From Bacteroidota bacterium (lineage in GTDB: Bacteria > Bacteroidota > Bacteroidia > Bacteroidales > Cfx3-03): 62,791 nt of DNA. The translations under genes were made by a program, and so were the position numbers. Position 1 is the stretch's first letter. Each line of letters starts with the position of its first letter. The notes under the pieces are model-generated. The model did no database searches, was not told the origin of the DNA, and worked only from the letters and a program-made list of their open reading frames with translations. The stretch is taken from the NCBI GenBank assembly GCA_013390605.1, contig JACAUB010000001.1, positions 5,261 to 68,051 on the forward strand, written 5' to 3'. Positions 16,685 to 24,450 of the stretch are shown here, piece after piece.

Positions 16685-18001
16685 ATGAGTAACATAGTAG
16701 CTATTGTTGGACGACCTAATGTTGGGAAGTCTACACTTTTTAATCGTTTGATTGGAGAACGTCAAGCGATTGTTGATGCAACCAGTGGCGTTACCCGTGA
16801 CAGGCATTATGGCCGTTCGGAGTGGATTGGATATGAATTTTCTGTTATCGATACAGGTGGTTACCTGATGGGTTCTGATGATATCTTTGAAGAAGAGATC
16901 AGAAAACAGGTTCAACTCGCTATTGATGAAGCAGATGTTATTCTTTTTTTAGTAGATGTTACTGAGGGTGCAACCCCAATGGATGACGATGTTGCTGATA
17001 TGCTTCGTCGTCAGAAAAAACCTGTAATCCTGGTTGCCAATAAGGTTGATACACACCAGAAAAGCCATGAAGTTTCTGATTTCTATTCATTAGGATTAGG
17101 CGAAATATATGGAATATCTTCTGTAAATGGTTTGGGTACCGGTGAGTTATTGGATGAAGTTGTTACTCATTTTGAATCTAAAACTGAAAGTGAAACCACT
17201 GCAGAGAAAGATGATCTTCCCAAAATATGTGTTGTGGGTCGTCCAAATGTAGGTAAATCCTCTTTTATAAATGCATTGTTAGGTATAGATCGTAATATAG
17301 TTACTGATATTGCCGGCACTACACGCGATTCTCTTTATACTCGTTATAATGCTTTTGGTTTTGATTTCAATCTTGTTGATACGGCTGGATTACGTAAGAA
17401 ATCGAAGGTGTCAGAAAATATTGAATTCTATTCTGTAATGCGTTCTATCCGAACCATTGAAAGCAGCGATGTTGTCATTCTTATGATTGACGCTACTGCT
17501 GGTTTTGAAGCGCAGGATTTAAATATATTTTCATTGGCAGAACGAAATAGAAAAGGTATCGTTATTCTTGTCAATAAATGGGATTTGGTTGAAAAGACAA
17601 ATCAGACACACCTGGAGGTTGAAGCATTGATTCGTGAAAAGATAGCTCCTTTTAGTGATGTTCCAATTATTTTCACATCTGTTACAACTAAACAACGTAT
17701 TTTCAAAGCACTAGAAGTAGCTCATGAGGTATATAGAAATTACTTCCAGGAAATTACTACTTCAAAGTTAAACGACTACTTCCAGCCTATTTTAGAGCAT
17801 AATCCACCCCCTGCTCATAAGGGAAAGCTTGTTAAAATCAAATATGTTACCAAATTACCTACACGATTCCCTGGTTTTGTCTTTTTTGCAAATCTTCCTC
17901 AGTATATTAAAGATTCGTATAAACGTTTCCTTGAGAATAAATTGCGAGAGCATTATAATTATACAGGCGTTCCAATCGAAATATTTATTCGCAAGAAATA
18001 A
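16685..18001 (+). CDS. der: Ribosome-assembly GTPase Der (EngA)
   Basis: Der is a double-GTPase needed for 50S subunit assembly. Two G domains are present: [10 protein letters not shown] with DTGG and NKVD, then [10 protein letters not shown] with DTAG and NKWD. A KH-like C-terminal domain carries [18 protein letters not shown]. An open frame extends back into the tRNA gene, but the ATG at 16685 begins the family sequence [15 protein letters not shown] and gives 438 residues, the usual length. The Hsp15-like gene follows after 8 bases, so the two are probably co-transcribed. Confidence 0.96.
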   Translation: MSNIVAIVGRPNVGKSTLFNRLIGERQAIVDATSGVTRDRHYGRSEWIGYEFSVIDTGGYLMGSDDIFEEEIRKQVQLAIDEADVILFLVDVTEGATPMDDDVADMLRRQKKPVILVANKVDTHQKSHEVSDFYSLGLGEIYGISSVNGLGTGELLDEVVTHFESKTESETTAEKDDLPKICVVGRPNVGKSSFINALLGIDRNIVTDIAGTTRDSLYTRYNAFGFDFNLVDTAGLRKKSKVSENIEFYSVMRSIRTIESSDVVILMIDATAGFEAQDLNIFSLAERNRKGIVILVNKWDLVEKTNQTHLEVEALIREKIAPFSDVPIIFTSVTTKQRIFKALEVAHEVYRNYFQEITTSKLNDYFQPILEHNPPPAHKGKLVKIKYVTKLPTRFPGFVFFANLPQYIKDSYKRFLENKLREHYNYTGVPIEIFIRKK

Positions 18002-18009
18002 TTTCTGCT

Positions 18010-18405
18010 GTGGCCGATTCAATACGCATCGATAAATGGTTATGGACTGTCAGGCTATATAAAACACGTAGTCTGGCAACTGATGCCTGTAAATCAGGTA
18101 AGATAAAACTGGATGGACAAAGTATTAAACCAGCTCGCGAGATAAAAGTAGGGGATGAGATTTTTGTAAACCAGAACCCATTAATGAAAAAAGTAAAGGT
18201 TCTTGGTTTTCCTCCAAACCGTTTGTCAGCTAAGCTGGTTCCCGAATATATGGAAGATCTCACAACCCCCGAAGAATATGATCGGGTAAAGCATATGCGA
18301 GAAACCAATATGGAGTTTCGCCCACACGGTATTGGGCGCCCAACGAAGAAACATCGTCGTTTAATAGATAAACTGAAAGACGACGATAATAATGAGGATT
18401 GGTAG
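18010..18405 (+). CDS. S4-domain RNA-binding protein, Hsp15/HslR-like
   Basis: The product is a small protein that binds RNA; Hsp15 in Escherichia coli recognises stalled 50S subunits carrying peptidyl-tRNA. The S4 domain fills about residues 4-65 (IRIDKWLWTVRLYKTRSLATDACKSG, then a beta-hairpin with VGDEIFV), followed by the Hsp15-type basic tail (GRPTKKHRRLIDKL). The only sensible start is GTG at 18010, since no ATG precedes the domain. It lies 8 bases after der in what looks like a two-gene ribosome-assembly operon. Confidence 0.85.
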   Translation: MADSIRIDKWLWTVRLYKTRSLATDACKSGKIKLDGQSIKPAREIKVGDEIFVNQNPLMKKVKVLGFPPNRLSAKLVPEYMEDLTTPEEYDRVKHMRETNMEFRPHGIGRPTKKHRRLIDKLKDDDNNEDW

Positions 18406-18503
18406 GAAAAAATACAATAGCAAATTTTAGCTTATCATCATTCAATCCTTCTTCTATTTTCAGGATAAATCGCCCATACAATTTACCTATGCAGATGGGT
18501 TTG

Positions 18504-18602
18504 TCCATAGTATCTCCATACTTTGTCCATACTTCCTCCATACTTAGTCCATACCTATAAGATATGGAGAAACTATGGAGAAACCTTCGAGAAAGTATTG
18601 AC
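18504..18602. repeat. Tandem array with 11-bp period, direct then inverted units
   Basis: Five units starting at 18504, 18515, 18526, 18537 and 18548 each open with TCCATA, exactly 11 bp apart. Without a break in phase they are followed by two units (from 18559 and 18570) ending in the reverse complement TATGGAG, then two weaker units AAACCTTCGAG and AAAGTATTGAC. The rest of the 301-bp gap between the Hsp15-like gene and rlmI holds no gene. The two halves could base-pair in RNA. Unit sequence differs from the array after susD but the period is the same. Confidence 0.8.
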
Positions 18603-18706
18603 AATACCATCTGCTTGGAGGTGATTTATTATCTTTTTACCAGCTTCGTAGATTTAGTAATGATGTTTTTTTCCTTTCCGTTCTACTAAGGCTAATAGTC
18701 TACTGT

Positions 18707-19894
18707 CTAATAAACCATCAGAACCAGTCCTTTTAAGTATTGGCCTTCTGCATGAAATATGTTGATAGGATGGTCGGCTGGCTGTGTTAGCTGGTGTAAT
18801 ACTTTGACTTCGCGACCGCTTTCAATGGCTGCTGCCATCACTGCTGAGTAGAATTGTTGTTTGTCTACGACTTGAGAGCAGGAGAATGTAAATAGGATGC
18901 CTCCTGGTGCGATTTTCTCAAAAGCCTGTTTATTTAATTTAATATATCCTTTAATTGCTTTATGACGCGAGTCCATGTGTTTGGCAAAGGCTGGAGGATC
19001 TAAAATAATTAAATCGTAAGTCTCTTCCATCTCCTCAAGAAATCGTTTTGCGTCTATGGTAAATGCCTGATGTCTTCCGTCATTTAATCCATTTAATAAA
19101 ACATTTGTCTCAACACCTGAAATCGCTCTGGCAGAACTATCTACTGAATGTACTAATGTTGCTCCTGCCGAAAGTGCATATATCGAGAATCCGCCTGTAT
19201 AGCAGAAGGTATTCAATACTTTACGGCCTTTTGCATATTGCTGTAATAGTTTTCTATTTTCTCGCTGATCTAAAAAGAAACCGGTCTTTTGACCATCTTC
19301 CCAGTTTGCTTTAAAATGTAAATTGTTTTCAACTACTTCTTCGGTGCCTGATTCTCCATACAAGTAACTATCTACAACTTTGAAATCTGTGTTTTTAGCC
19401 ATTGTATCGGCACTCTTATCGTAAATAGCTTTTAATTTTTCTCCATAGAGATGTTTTAGCGCTTCCGCAATCATGGGTTTGGCATCATGCATAAATGCCG
19501 AATGTGTTTGCATCACGGCAGTTCCATTATAGAAATCAATAATCAGCCCTGGAAGTAAGTCGCCTTCCGAAAAGATTAACCGGTAGCAATTTGTTACGGT
19601 ATTATCTGTCAGGCCTGCTGCGTAACGCAACATAAAAGCCTGTTGTAATTTGGCATTCCACCAATTTTGATCAGGGTCGATTCTTGAGAACGAACATATT
19701 TTAACGGTAATAGAACCTGGAAGGGCATAACCTGAGGCTAGATATTTTTCGTTTTCAGAAAATATTTCAACCCAATCGCCTTCTTTAATTCCTTTTTCAG
19801 CACGTTTGACAGCACCCGAAAATATCCACGGATGAAAACGACGAACGGCCTCATCGCGGCCGTTCGCTAAATATATTGATTGGTATTTACCCAT
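18707..19894 (-). CDS. rlmI: 23S rRNA (cytosine-5) methyltransferase, RlmI family
   Basis: A SAM-dependent rRNA methyltransferase of the RlmI/YccW type. An N-terminal PUA domain (about 1-75, with RRFHPWIFSGAVKR and VEIFSENEKYLASGYA) is followed by a Rossmann methyltransferase domain. The SAM loop is VLNTFCYTGGFSIYA, the catalytic motif is DLIILDPPAFAK and a second cysteine motif is FTFSCSQVVD. At 395 residues it has the normal length. It starts 45 bases after the pyrC stop; a -7-like TATCTTTA in that gap could give it its own promoter. Confidence 0.92.
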   Translation of the reverse strand: MGKYQSIYLANGRDEAVRRFHPWIFSGAVKRAEKGIKEGDWVEIFSENEKYLASGYALPGSITVKICSFSRIDPDQNWWNAKLQQAFMLRYAAGLTDNTVTNCYRLIFSEGDLLPGLIIDFYNGTAVMQTHSAFMHDAKPMIAEALKHLYGEKLKAIYDKSADTMAKNTDFKVVDSYLYGESGTEEVVENNLHFKANWEDGQKTGFFLDQRENRKLLQQYAKGRKVLNTFCYTGGFSIYALSAGATLVHSVDSSARAISGVETNVLLNGLNDGRHQAFTIDAKRFLEEMEETYDLIILDPPAFAKHMDSRHKAIKGYIKLNKQAFEKIAPGGILFTFSCSQVVDKQQFYSAVMAAAIESGREVKVLHQLTQPADHPINIFHAEGQYLKGLVLMVY

Positions 19895-19939
19895 TGATCA
19901 AGTTTTGTGTAAAGATAATCAGAATAGTTGATACGAGGC

Positions 19940-21304
19940 TTATCGGTTAAATAACAAGCGTTCGCCCCTAACACTTTCGTCAAAAGTATCGTTCTCAAAT
20001 GCCAACCTCCCATTAATAAATGTATGGGTTACTTTCGAATGGAAAACTTGTCCTTCGAATGGCGACCATCCACATTTATAATAAATATTTTGCGGTGTAA
20101 CTTCCCACTCTTTATTCATGTCTATCAGCACTAAATCAGCTTTATAACCTTCTCTGATGAATCCTCTATCGGCTACCTGAAAACATATAGCAGGAGCATG
20201 GCACATTTTTTCAACTACCTTTTCAATCGATATCTTACCCTGTCTGCTTAGCTCTAACATTGCTGTCAAAGAATGCTGTACCAATGGTCCCCCAGAAGGT
20301 GCTTGCAGATACTTTTTGTTTTTTTCTTCCAATGAATGTGGCGCATGATCTGTAGCAATAACATCAATTCTGTCTTCAAGAAGTGCCTCAAGCAAGGCTG
20401 CACGATCGGATGGTGTCTTTATGGCTGGGTTCCATTTTATTCGGTTACCCAGTCTTTCATAATCCTCGTCACTAAACCATAAATGATGAACGCATACTTC
20501 TCCGGTAATTTTTTTATCAGCTAATGGGATGTCATTGTCAAATAATATCATCTCATGTGTCGTCGATAAATGCAAAATATGTAGTCGGGTTCCGAATTGT
20601 TTTGCAAGACTAACGGCTAGTGATGACGATTTGTAACAAGCCTCTTCACTTCTAATCAATGGATGGGCAGATAAAGGAACATCGTCGCCATACTCTTTGC
20701 GAAATGCTTCCGCATTTGCTTTAATGGTGGGTTCATCTTCACAGTGTGTTGCAACTAATGTGTGTGCTTTTTCAAAAATAGCAGCTAACACTTCAATATT
20801 GTCGACCAACATATTTCCGGTAGATGCTCCCATAAATACTTTGATGCCGCAAACTGTTTTTGGGTCCGTTTTTAAAACCTCTTCCAGATTATCATTAGAG
20901 GCCCCCATATAGAATGAGTAATTGGCCATTGATTTTTGAGCACCCAGCTTATATTTTTCTTCCAATAAGTCTTGTGTCAATGTCTGAGGGTTTGTGTTGG
21001 GCATCTCCATAAAGGAGGTAACTCCTCCGGCTACAGCAGCTCTGCTTTCTGTATAGATCTCTCCTTTATAAGTTAATCCCGGTTCACGAAAATGTACCTG
21101 ATCGTCAATTACACCCGGAATAAGATATTTATAACCAGCATCTATTATCTTTGTTGTTGCACCAAGAGAGAGATGATGGTTCAGCTGCTCTTCATATATT
21201 CCAGTAATGAGATCGTTTTTAATAGCGACTGCTCCTCGAAAGGTTTTCCCCTCATTAACAATAACAGCGTTTACAATTAGAATGTCGGGTGCTTGATTAT
21301 TCAT
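19940..21304 (-). CDS. pyrC: Dihydroorotase, class I type
   Basis: The enzyme interconverts carbamoyl-aspartate and dihydroorotate in pyrimidine synthesis. Amidohydrolase motifs are clear: IDDQVHFREPG, the carboxylatable lysine in GIKVFMGAS, and metal histidines in ATHCEDEP and LHILHLST. The catalytic Asp is in IATDHAPH. The first histidine of the usual DxHxH metal motif is Gln69 here, while His71 is kept. The ATG at 21304 gives 454 residues and lies just below a TACCTTTG -7 box, so I reject a longer frame that runs into the promoter. No other pyr gene is adjacent. Confidence 0.9.
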   Translation of the reverse strand: MNNQAPDILIVNAVIVNEGKTFRGAVAIKNDLITGIYEEQLNHHLSLGATTKIIDAGYKYLIPGVIDDQVHFREPGLTYKGEIYTESRAAVAGGVTSFMEMPNTNPQTLTQDLLEEKYKLGAQKSMANYSFYMGASNDNLEEVLKTDPKTVCGIKVFMGASTGNMLVDNIEVLAAIFEKAHTLVATHCEDEPTIKANAEAFRKEYGDDVPLSAHPLIRSEEACYKSSSLAVSLAKQFGTRLHILHLSTTHEMILFDNDIPLADKKITGEVCVHHLWFSDEDYERLGNRIKWNPAIKTPSDRAALLEALLEDRIDVIATDHAPHSLEEKNKKYLQAPSGGPLVQHSLTAMLELSRQGKISIEKVVEKMCHAPAICFQVADRGFIREGYKADLVLIDMNKEWEVTPQNIYYKCGWSPFEGQVFHSKVTHTFINGRLAFENDTFDESVRGERLLFNR

Positions 21305-21320
21305 GATCTTATCTTTTGTG

Positions 21321-21328
21321 CAAAGGTA
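21321..21328 (-). promoter_or_regulatory. -7 box of pyrC
   Basis: Minus-strand TACCTTTG fits TAnnTTTG and lies 17 bases before the pyrC ATG. I see no clear -33 TTG at the usual spacing. Its position argues for the ATG at 21304 as the start. Confidence 0.5.
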
Positions 21329-21360
21329 AACACTGCAAAACAAAATAGGTTGTTAATTCG

Positions 21361-21450
21361 TCAGTAAATAATTTTTAAAGTAAGGTCTGATGGAGCTCGC
21401 ATGTTAGGGTTACACTGGTGTTTATGTTTGTGGAGCATGCTTGTTTCATA
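21361..21450 (+). repeat. Dispersed repeat, copy A (about 90 bp)
   Basis: It begins TCAGTAAATAATTTTTA and contains TAAGGTCTGATGGAGCTC, GGTGTTT and CATGCTTGTTTCATA. The same blocks in the same order and orientation recur at 42872-42956, about three quarters identical by eye, with nearly all substitutions being transitions. It lies between the terminator of the GT2 gene and the pyrC promoter. Confidence 0.7.
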
Positions 21451-21481
21451 AAAAAAGGCAAGGGGTTGAAACCTTGCCTTA
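21451..21481 (-). terminator. Rho-independent terminator of the GT2 gene
   Basis: Read on the minus strand, AAGGCAAGG pairs with CCTTGCCTT and is followed by a run of T. It lies 22 bases after the stop of the glycosyltransferase gene. Confidence 0.8.
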
Positions 21482-21502
21482 GAAATATTTTAGATTTGAG
21501 GA

Positions 21503-22231
21503 TTAATTAACTACTCGTTTTACATTTTTTAGACGAAGTCGAAGAACCCCTAATACAGCTTCTTTAAAAATATGTGAACTCATTTTTGATACACCTGCAG
21601 TACGGTCAGTAAAAATGATCGGAACTTCAGCAATTTTAAATCCCATTCTCCAGGCGGTATATTTCATCTCAATTTGAAAGGCATAGCCAACAAATTTAAT
21701 TTTCTCAAACGGAATAGCTTCAAGTACTCTTCTGGTGTAGCATTTAAATCCTGCTGTAGCATCCATAATTGGCATGCGCGTGATAAATCGGACATACATA
21801 GACGCTACATACGACATCAAAACTCTTCCCATTGGCCAGTTTACTACATTTACTCCTTTAATATAGCGGCTTCCAATGGCGACATCAGCACCTTTATGAG
21901 CACAGGCATCATAAAGTTTTTCTAAATCTTCGGGGTTATGAGAGAAATCTGCATCCATTTCAAAGATATATCCATACTCATGTTTGAGTGCCCATTTAAA
22001 ACCATGTATATAGGCTGTTCCTAAACCGAGTTTTCCTTTTCGTTCTTCTATATATAAACGGTTAGGGAATTTTTCAATTAGTTTATGAACAATAGCAGCT
22101 GTTCCATCTGGCGAATTGTCTTCAATAATTAATATATCAAAGTGTTTCTCCAGAGAGAAAACTTTTCTAATAATACGCTCAATATTCTCGAGCTCGTTAT
22201 AGGTTGGAATAATTACTAAGCTATCACTCAC
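21503..22231 (-). CDS. GT2 polyprenol-phosphate mannosyltransferase (DPM1-like)
   Basis: An inverting GT-A glycosyltransferase predicted to transfer mannose or a similar sugar from a nucleotide donor to a polyprenyl phosphate. The opening SLVIIPTYNELENIERII and the donor/metal region EMDADFSHNPEDL are typical. ATAGFKCYTRRVL and GYAFQIEMKY are the dolichol-phosphate-mannose-synthase signature. There is no C-terminal membrane domain, so it is the short soluble or peripheral form. I start at the GTG at 22231 (MSDSLVIIPTYNE, 242 residues). The frame is open to a TTG further up, but that extension has no family character. Confidence 0.88.
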   Translation of the reverse strand: MSDSLVIIPTYNELENIERIIRKVFSLEKHFDILIIEDNSPDGTAAIVHKLIEKFPNRLYIEERKGKLGLGTAYIHGFKWALKHEYGYIFEMDADFSHNPEDLEKLYDACAHKGADVAIGSRYIKGVNVVNWPMGRVLMSYVASMYVRFITRMPIMDATAGFKCYTRRVLEAIPFEKIKFVGYAFQIEMKYTAWRMGFKIAEVPIIFTDRTAGVSKMSSHIFKEAVLGVLRLRLKNVKRVVN

Positions 22232-22317
22232 GTTGCCAATTTTTTTAGAGGACAAATTTAACGAATTCAAACTGTCTAACAATTTAATAAGTTAGACTTT
22301 CAGAAATTTTAACAGTT

Positions 22318-23349
22318 TTATCTGCTTTTCTTTTCGATTAAAATATACGAAGGTAAATGATCACTATATCCACCAAGATACTTGGTTCCGGCATAAGTTC
22401 TCCATGGTGTTCCTTTGTATTTGCCTTCTTGTTCAAGCAGATATGGCTCTTTGTAAATCTTTGCGGCCGAATAATGATATTCTTTTTTAGACGCTTTTAC
22501 CAAACCTGATGAAACAATAAATTGATCAAATAAGTTCCATTTTCCTTTGTATTCAAGGGTGCCATTTCCATCAGCGAATAACTTTATCATCGGATCAAAA
22601 AGATCGCCCCGATGAGTATCTTGTTCATTGGCTTTTGCCTTCAAATATTTGCTGATACTTTCATTCGTTGGATCATCATTCAAATCGCCCATGATAATAA
22701 TCTTTGCTTTAGGATCAATTTTCATCAATGAATCAGCAAGCGATCTGCATAGACGGGCAGCTGCATTTCTTAACGGAGCACTTCGTTCCTCTCCTCCCAT
22801 ACGCGAGGGCCAGTGATTAACAATAAAATGTAATGGTTTATTATCAAAAATACCTGATACAACTAATTGGTCGCGAGTCAAAAAATTGGGAAGGCTGTCA
22901 ACTTTAAGTGGTGCTTTATGCGTAGCCGTTACTTTAAACAAATCCTGACGATAAATTAATGCAACATCAATACCTCTTTTATCAGGAGAATCAAAATGAA
23001 CGATTCCATAATTTGCTGATTTAAGTGCAGGCGACTTAATCAAGTCCTCAACTACTCCACGGTTTTCAACTTCAGCCAAGCCGATAGCTAATGGTAATTC
23101 TCCAACCTGTTCTATGCCTATTTTACTCATCACCTCTGATAGATGTTGTATCTTTAATTGATAACGGGCTGTATTCCATTTTGAAGGAGCACCTGGTGTG
23201 AATTCAGTATCATCAACATTAGGTTGATCAATTGTATCGTATAGATTTTCAGTATTGTAGAAGGCAATGGTAGCTAATTTGAATTTTTGAGCAACACCAG
23301 TAAAGGTGAGCAAAACAAAAAAAGCAGAAAATAGTAGAATATTTTTCAT
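22318..23349 (-). CDS. Secreted endonuclease/exonuclease/phosphatase family protein
   Basis: A 343-residue exported hydrolase of the EEP (DNase I-like) fold. The signal peptide is residues 1-20 (ending GVAQ). Metal and catalytic motifs are visible as FYNTENLYDTID (metal Glu), GLAEVENRGVV, NHWPSRMGG, IIMGDLNDDPTNESI and the terminal GYSDHLP with the catalytic His. These match extracellular nuclease-like EEP proteins of Bacteroidota. The substrate (nucleic acid or a phosphoester lipid) cannot be told. A TATCTTTG -7 box lies 47 bases upstream. Confidence 0.88.
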   Translation of the reverse strand: MKNILLFSAFFVLLTFTGVAQKFKLATIAFYNTENLYDTIDQPNVDDTEFTPGAPSKWNTARYQLKIQHLSEVMSKIGIEQVGELPLAIGLAEVENRGVVEDLIKSPALKSANYGIVHFDSPDKRGIDVALIYRQDLFKVTATHKAPLKVDSLPNFLTRDQLVVSGIFDNKPLHFIVNHWPSRMGGEERSAPLRNAAARLCRSLADSLMKIDPKAKIIIMGDLNDDPTNESISKYLKAKANEQDTHRGDLFDPMIKLFADGNGTLEYKGKWNLFDQFIVSSGLVKASKKEYHYSAAKIYKEPYLLEQEGKYKGTPWRTYAGTKYLGGYSDHLPSYILIEKKSR

Positions 23350-23395
23350 GTAATATTCGATTAACAGATGTAGTTTCGGGTGGATAAGTATCCTA

Positions 23396-23403
23396 CAAAG
23401 ATA
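23396..23403 (-). promoter_or_regulatory. -7 box of the EEP-family gene
   Basis: Minus-strand TATCTTTG is a perfect TAnnTTTG. The 261-bp gap to the divergent ABC operon also holds a 9-bp inverted repeat (TTATGTCAT at 23487-23495, ATGACATAA at 23584-23592), which could be an operator for the ABC genes. Confidence 0.5.
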
Positions 23404-23610
23404 ATCACTTCATCAAACAAAAATGCATGAATTATTTTTATTGAGAATCTTCAAAAGAGTGTTCATATTCGATCATGTTATATCCCTTATGTCATAGCTT
23501 TTAAAGTGAATAATTATTATAGATGCATAATATCAGGCAGATAGGAAACGAAAAAAATTATGGCATTAAATATGTATAACCTAATGACATAAACTAATTA
23601 TTACTACACC

Positions 23611-24375
23611 ATGCCTGTTAAAACTATGGAAGATATTGTATCGAAAGGCTTTACTTCTTATCTTTACGACCAAAAGAATAAATTTGTGATACGCACACGA
23701 AATATTGAACGTGTTTTTAGTACAGATGAAGTTGAAACCATAGCACTTGAACAGGTTAATCTTGAAATTACTGGTGGAGAGTTTGTTGCAATTATGGGTC
23801 CTAGTGGTTGCGGTAAATCTACATTGTTAAATATTCTGGGTCTACTTGATTATCCAACAGATGGCGAATACTTTTTCATGGATGACGAGGTCTCTTATAT
23901 ACCTGAAAGGAAAAGAGCGCAACTAAGAAAAATGCATATAGGTTTTGTTTTTCAAAACTTTAATTTGATTGAAGAACTTACTATTTATGAAAACATTGAG
24001 CTTCCTTTAATTTATCTGGAGGTTGAGCATGCTATTCGTAAACAGAAGGTGGAAGCCATTATGGAAGAGATGCGAATTACTCATCGTAGGAATCATTTTC
24101 CATCACAATTATCTGGAGGTCAACAACAGAAAGTAGCTGTGGCTCGTGCTGTTGTTGCAGAACCCAAATTGATTCTTGCTGACGAGCCAACCGGAAATCT
24201 TGATTCCTCTAATGGTGAAGAGGTAATGAGTCTTCTGGCTCGTTTAAACCAAAGTGGGACTACTATTGTAATGGTTACTCATTCACAGCGTGATGCTGAA
24301 TATAGTCGTCGTATTATTCGCCTGTTTGATGGAAAGATTGTAACAGAGAATATTCAACAACCCTTTTATCTTTAA
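23611..24375 (+). CDS. ABC transporter ATP-binding protein, MacB/LolD type
   Basis: The ATPase partner of the FtsX-like permease that follows. Walker A is GPSGCGKST, the Q-loop is FVFQNFNLIEEL, the signature is LSGGQQQKVAVARA, Walker B is LILADEPTGNLD and the H-loop is VTHS. These are the features of the MacB/LolD/FtsE group, which drives mechanotransmission across the envelope rather than bulk transport. At 254 residues it carries about 30 extra N-terminal residues compared with LolD. The permease begins 75 bases downstream. The exported substrate is unknown. Confidence 0.93.
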   Translation: MPVKTMEDIVSKGFTSYLYDQKNKFVIRTRNIERVFSTDEVETIALEQVNLEITGGEFVAIMGPSGCGKSTLLNILGLLDYPTDGEYFFMDDEVSYIPERKRAQLRKMHIGFVFQNFNLIEELTIYENIELPLIYLEVEHAIRKQKVEAIMEEMRITHRRNHFPSQLSGGQQQKVAVARAVVAEPKLILADEPTGNLDSSNGEEVMSLLARLNQSGTTIVMVTHSQRDAEYSRRIIRLFDGKIVTENIQQPFYL

Positions 24376-24450
24376 CGATTTAGTTTCTTTTAATAAAAGG
24401 TATAGCGGGTATTCTGTTTGAATTAATATCAAAACTAAAATAAATTCAGG

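Noticed and set aside
18504..18602. CRISPR-like array
   Set aside because: Units are 11 bp and contiguous without spacers, and no cas gene is present.
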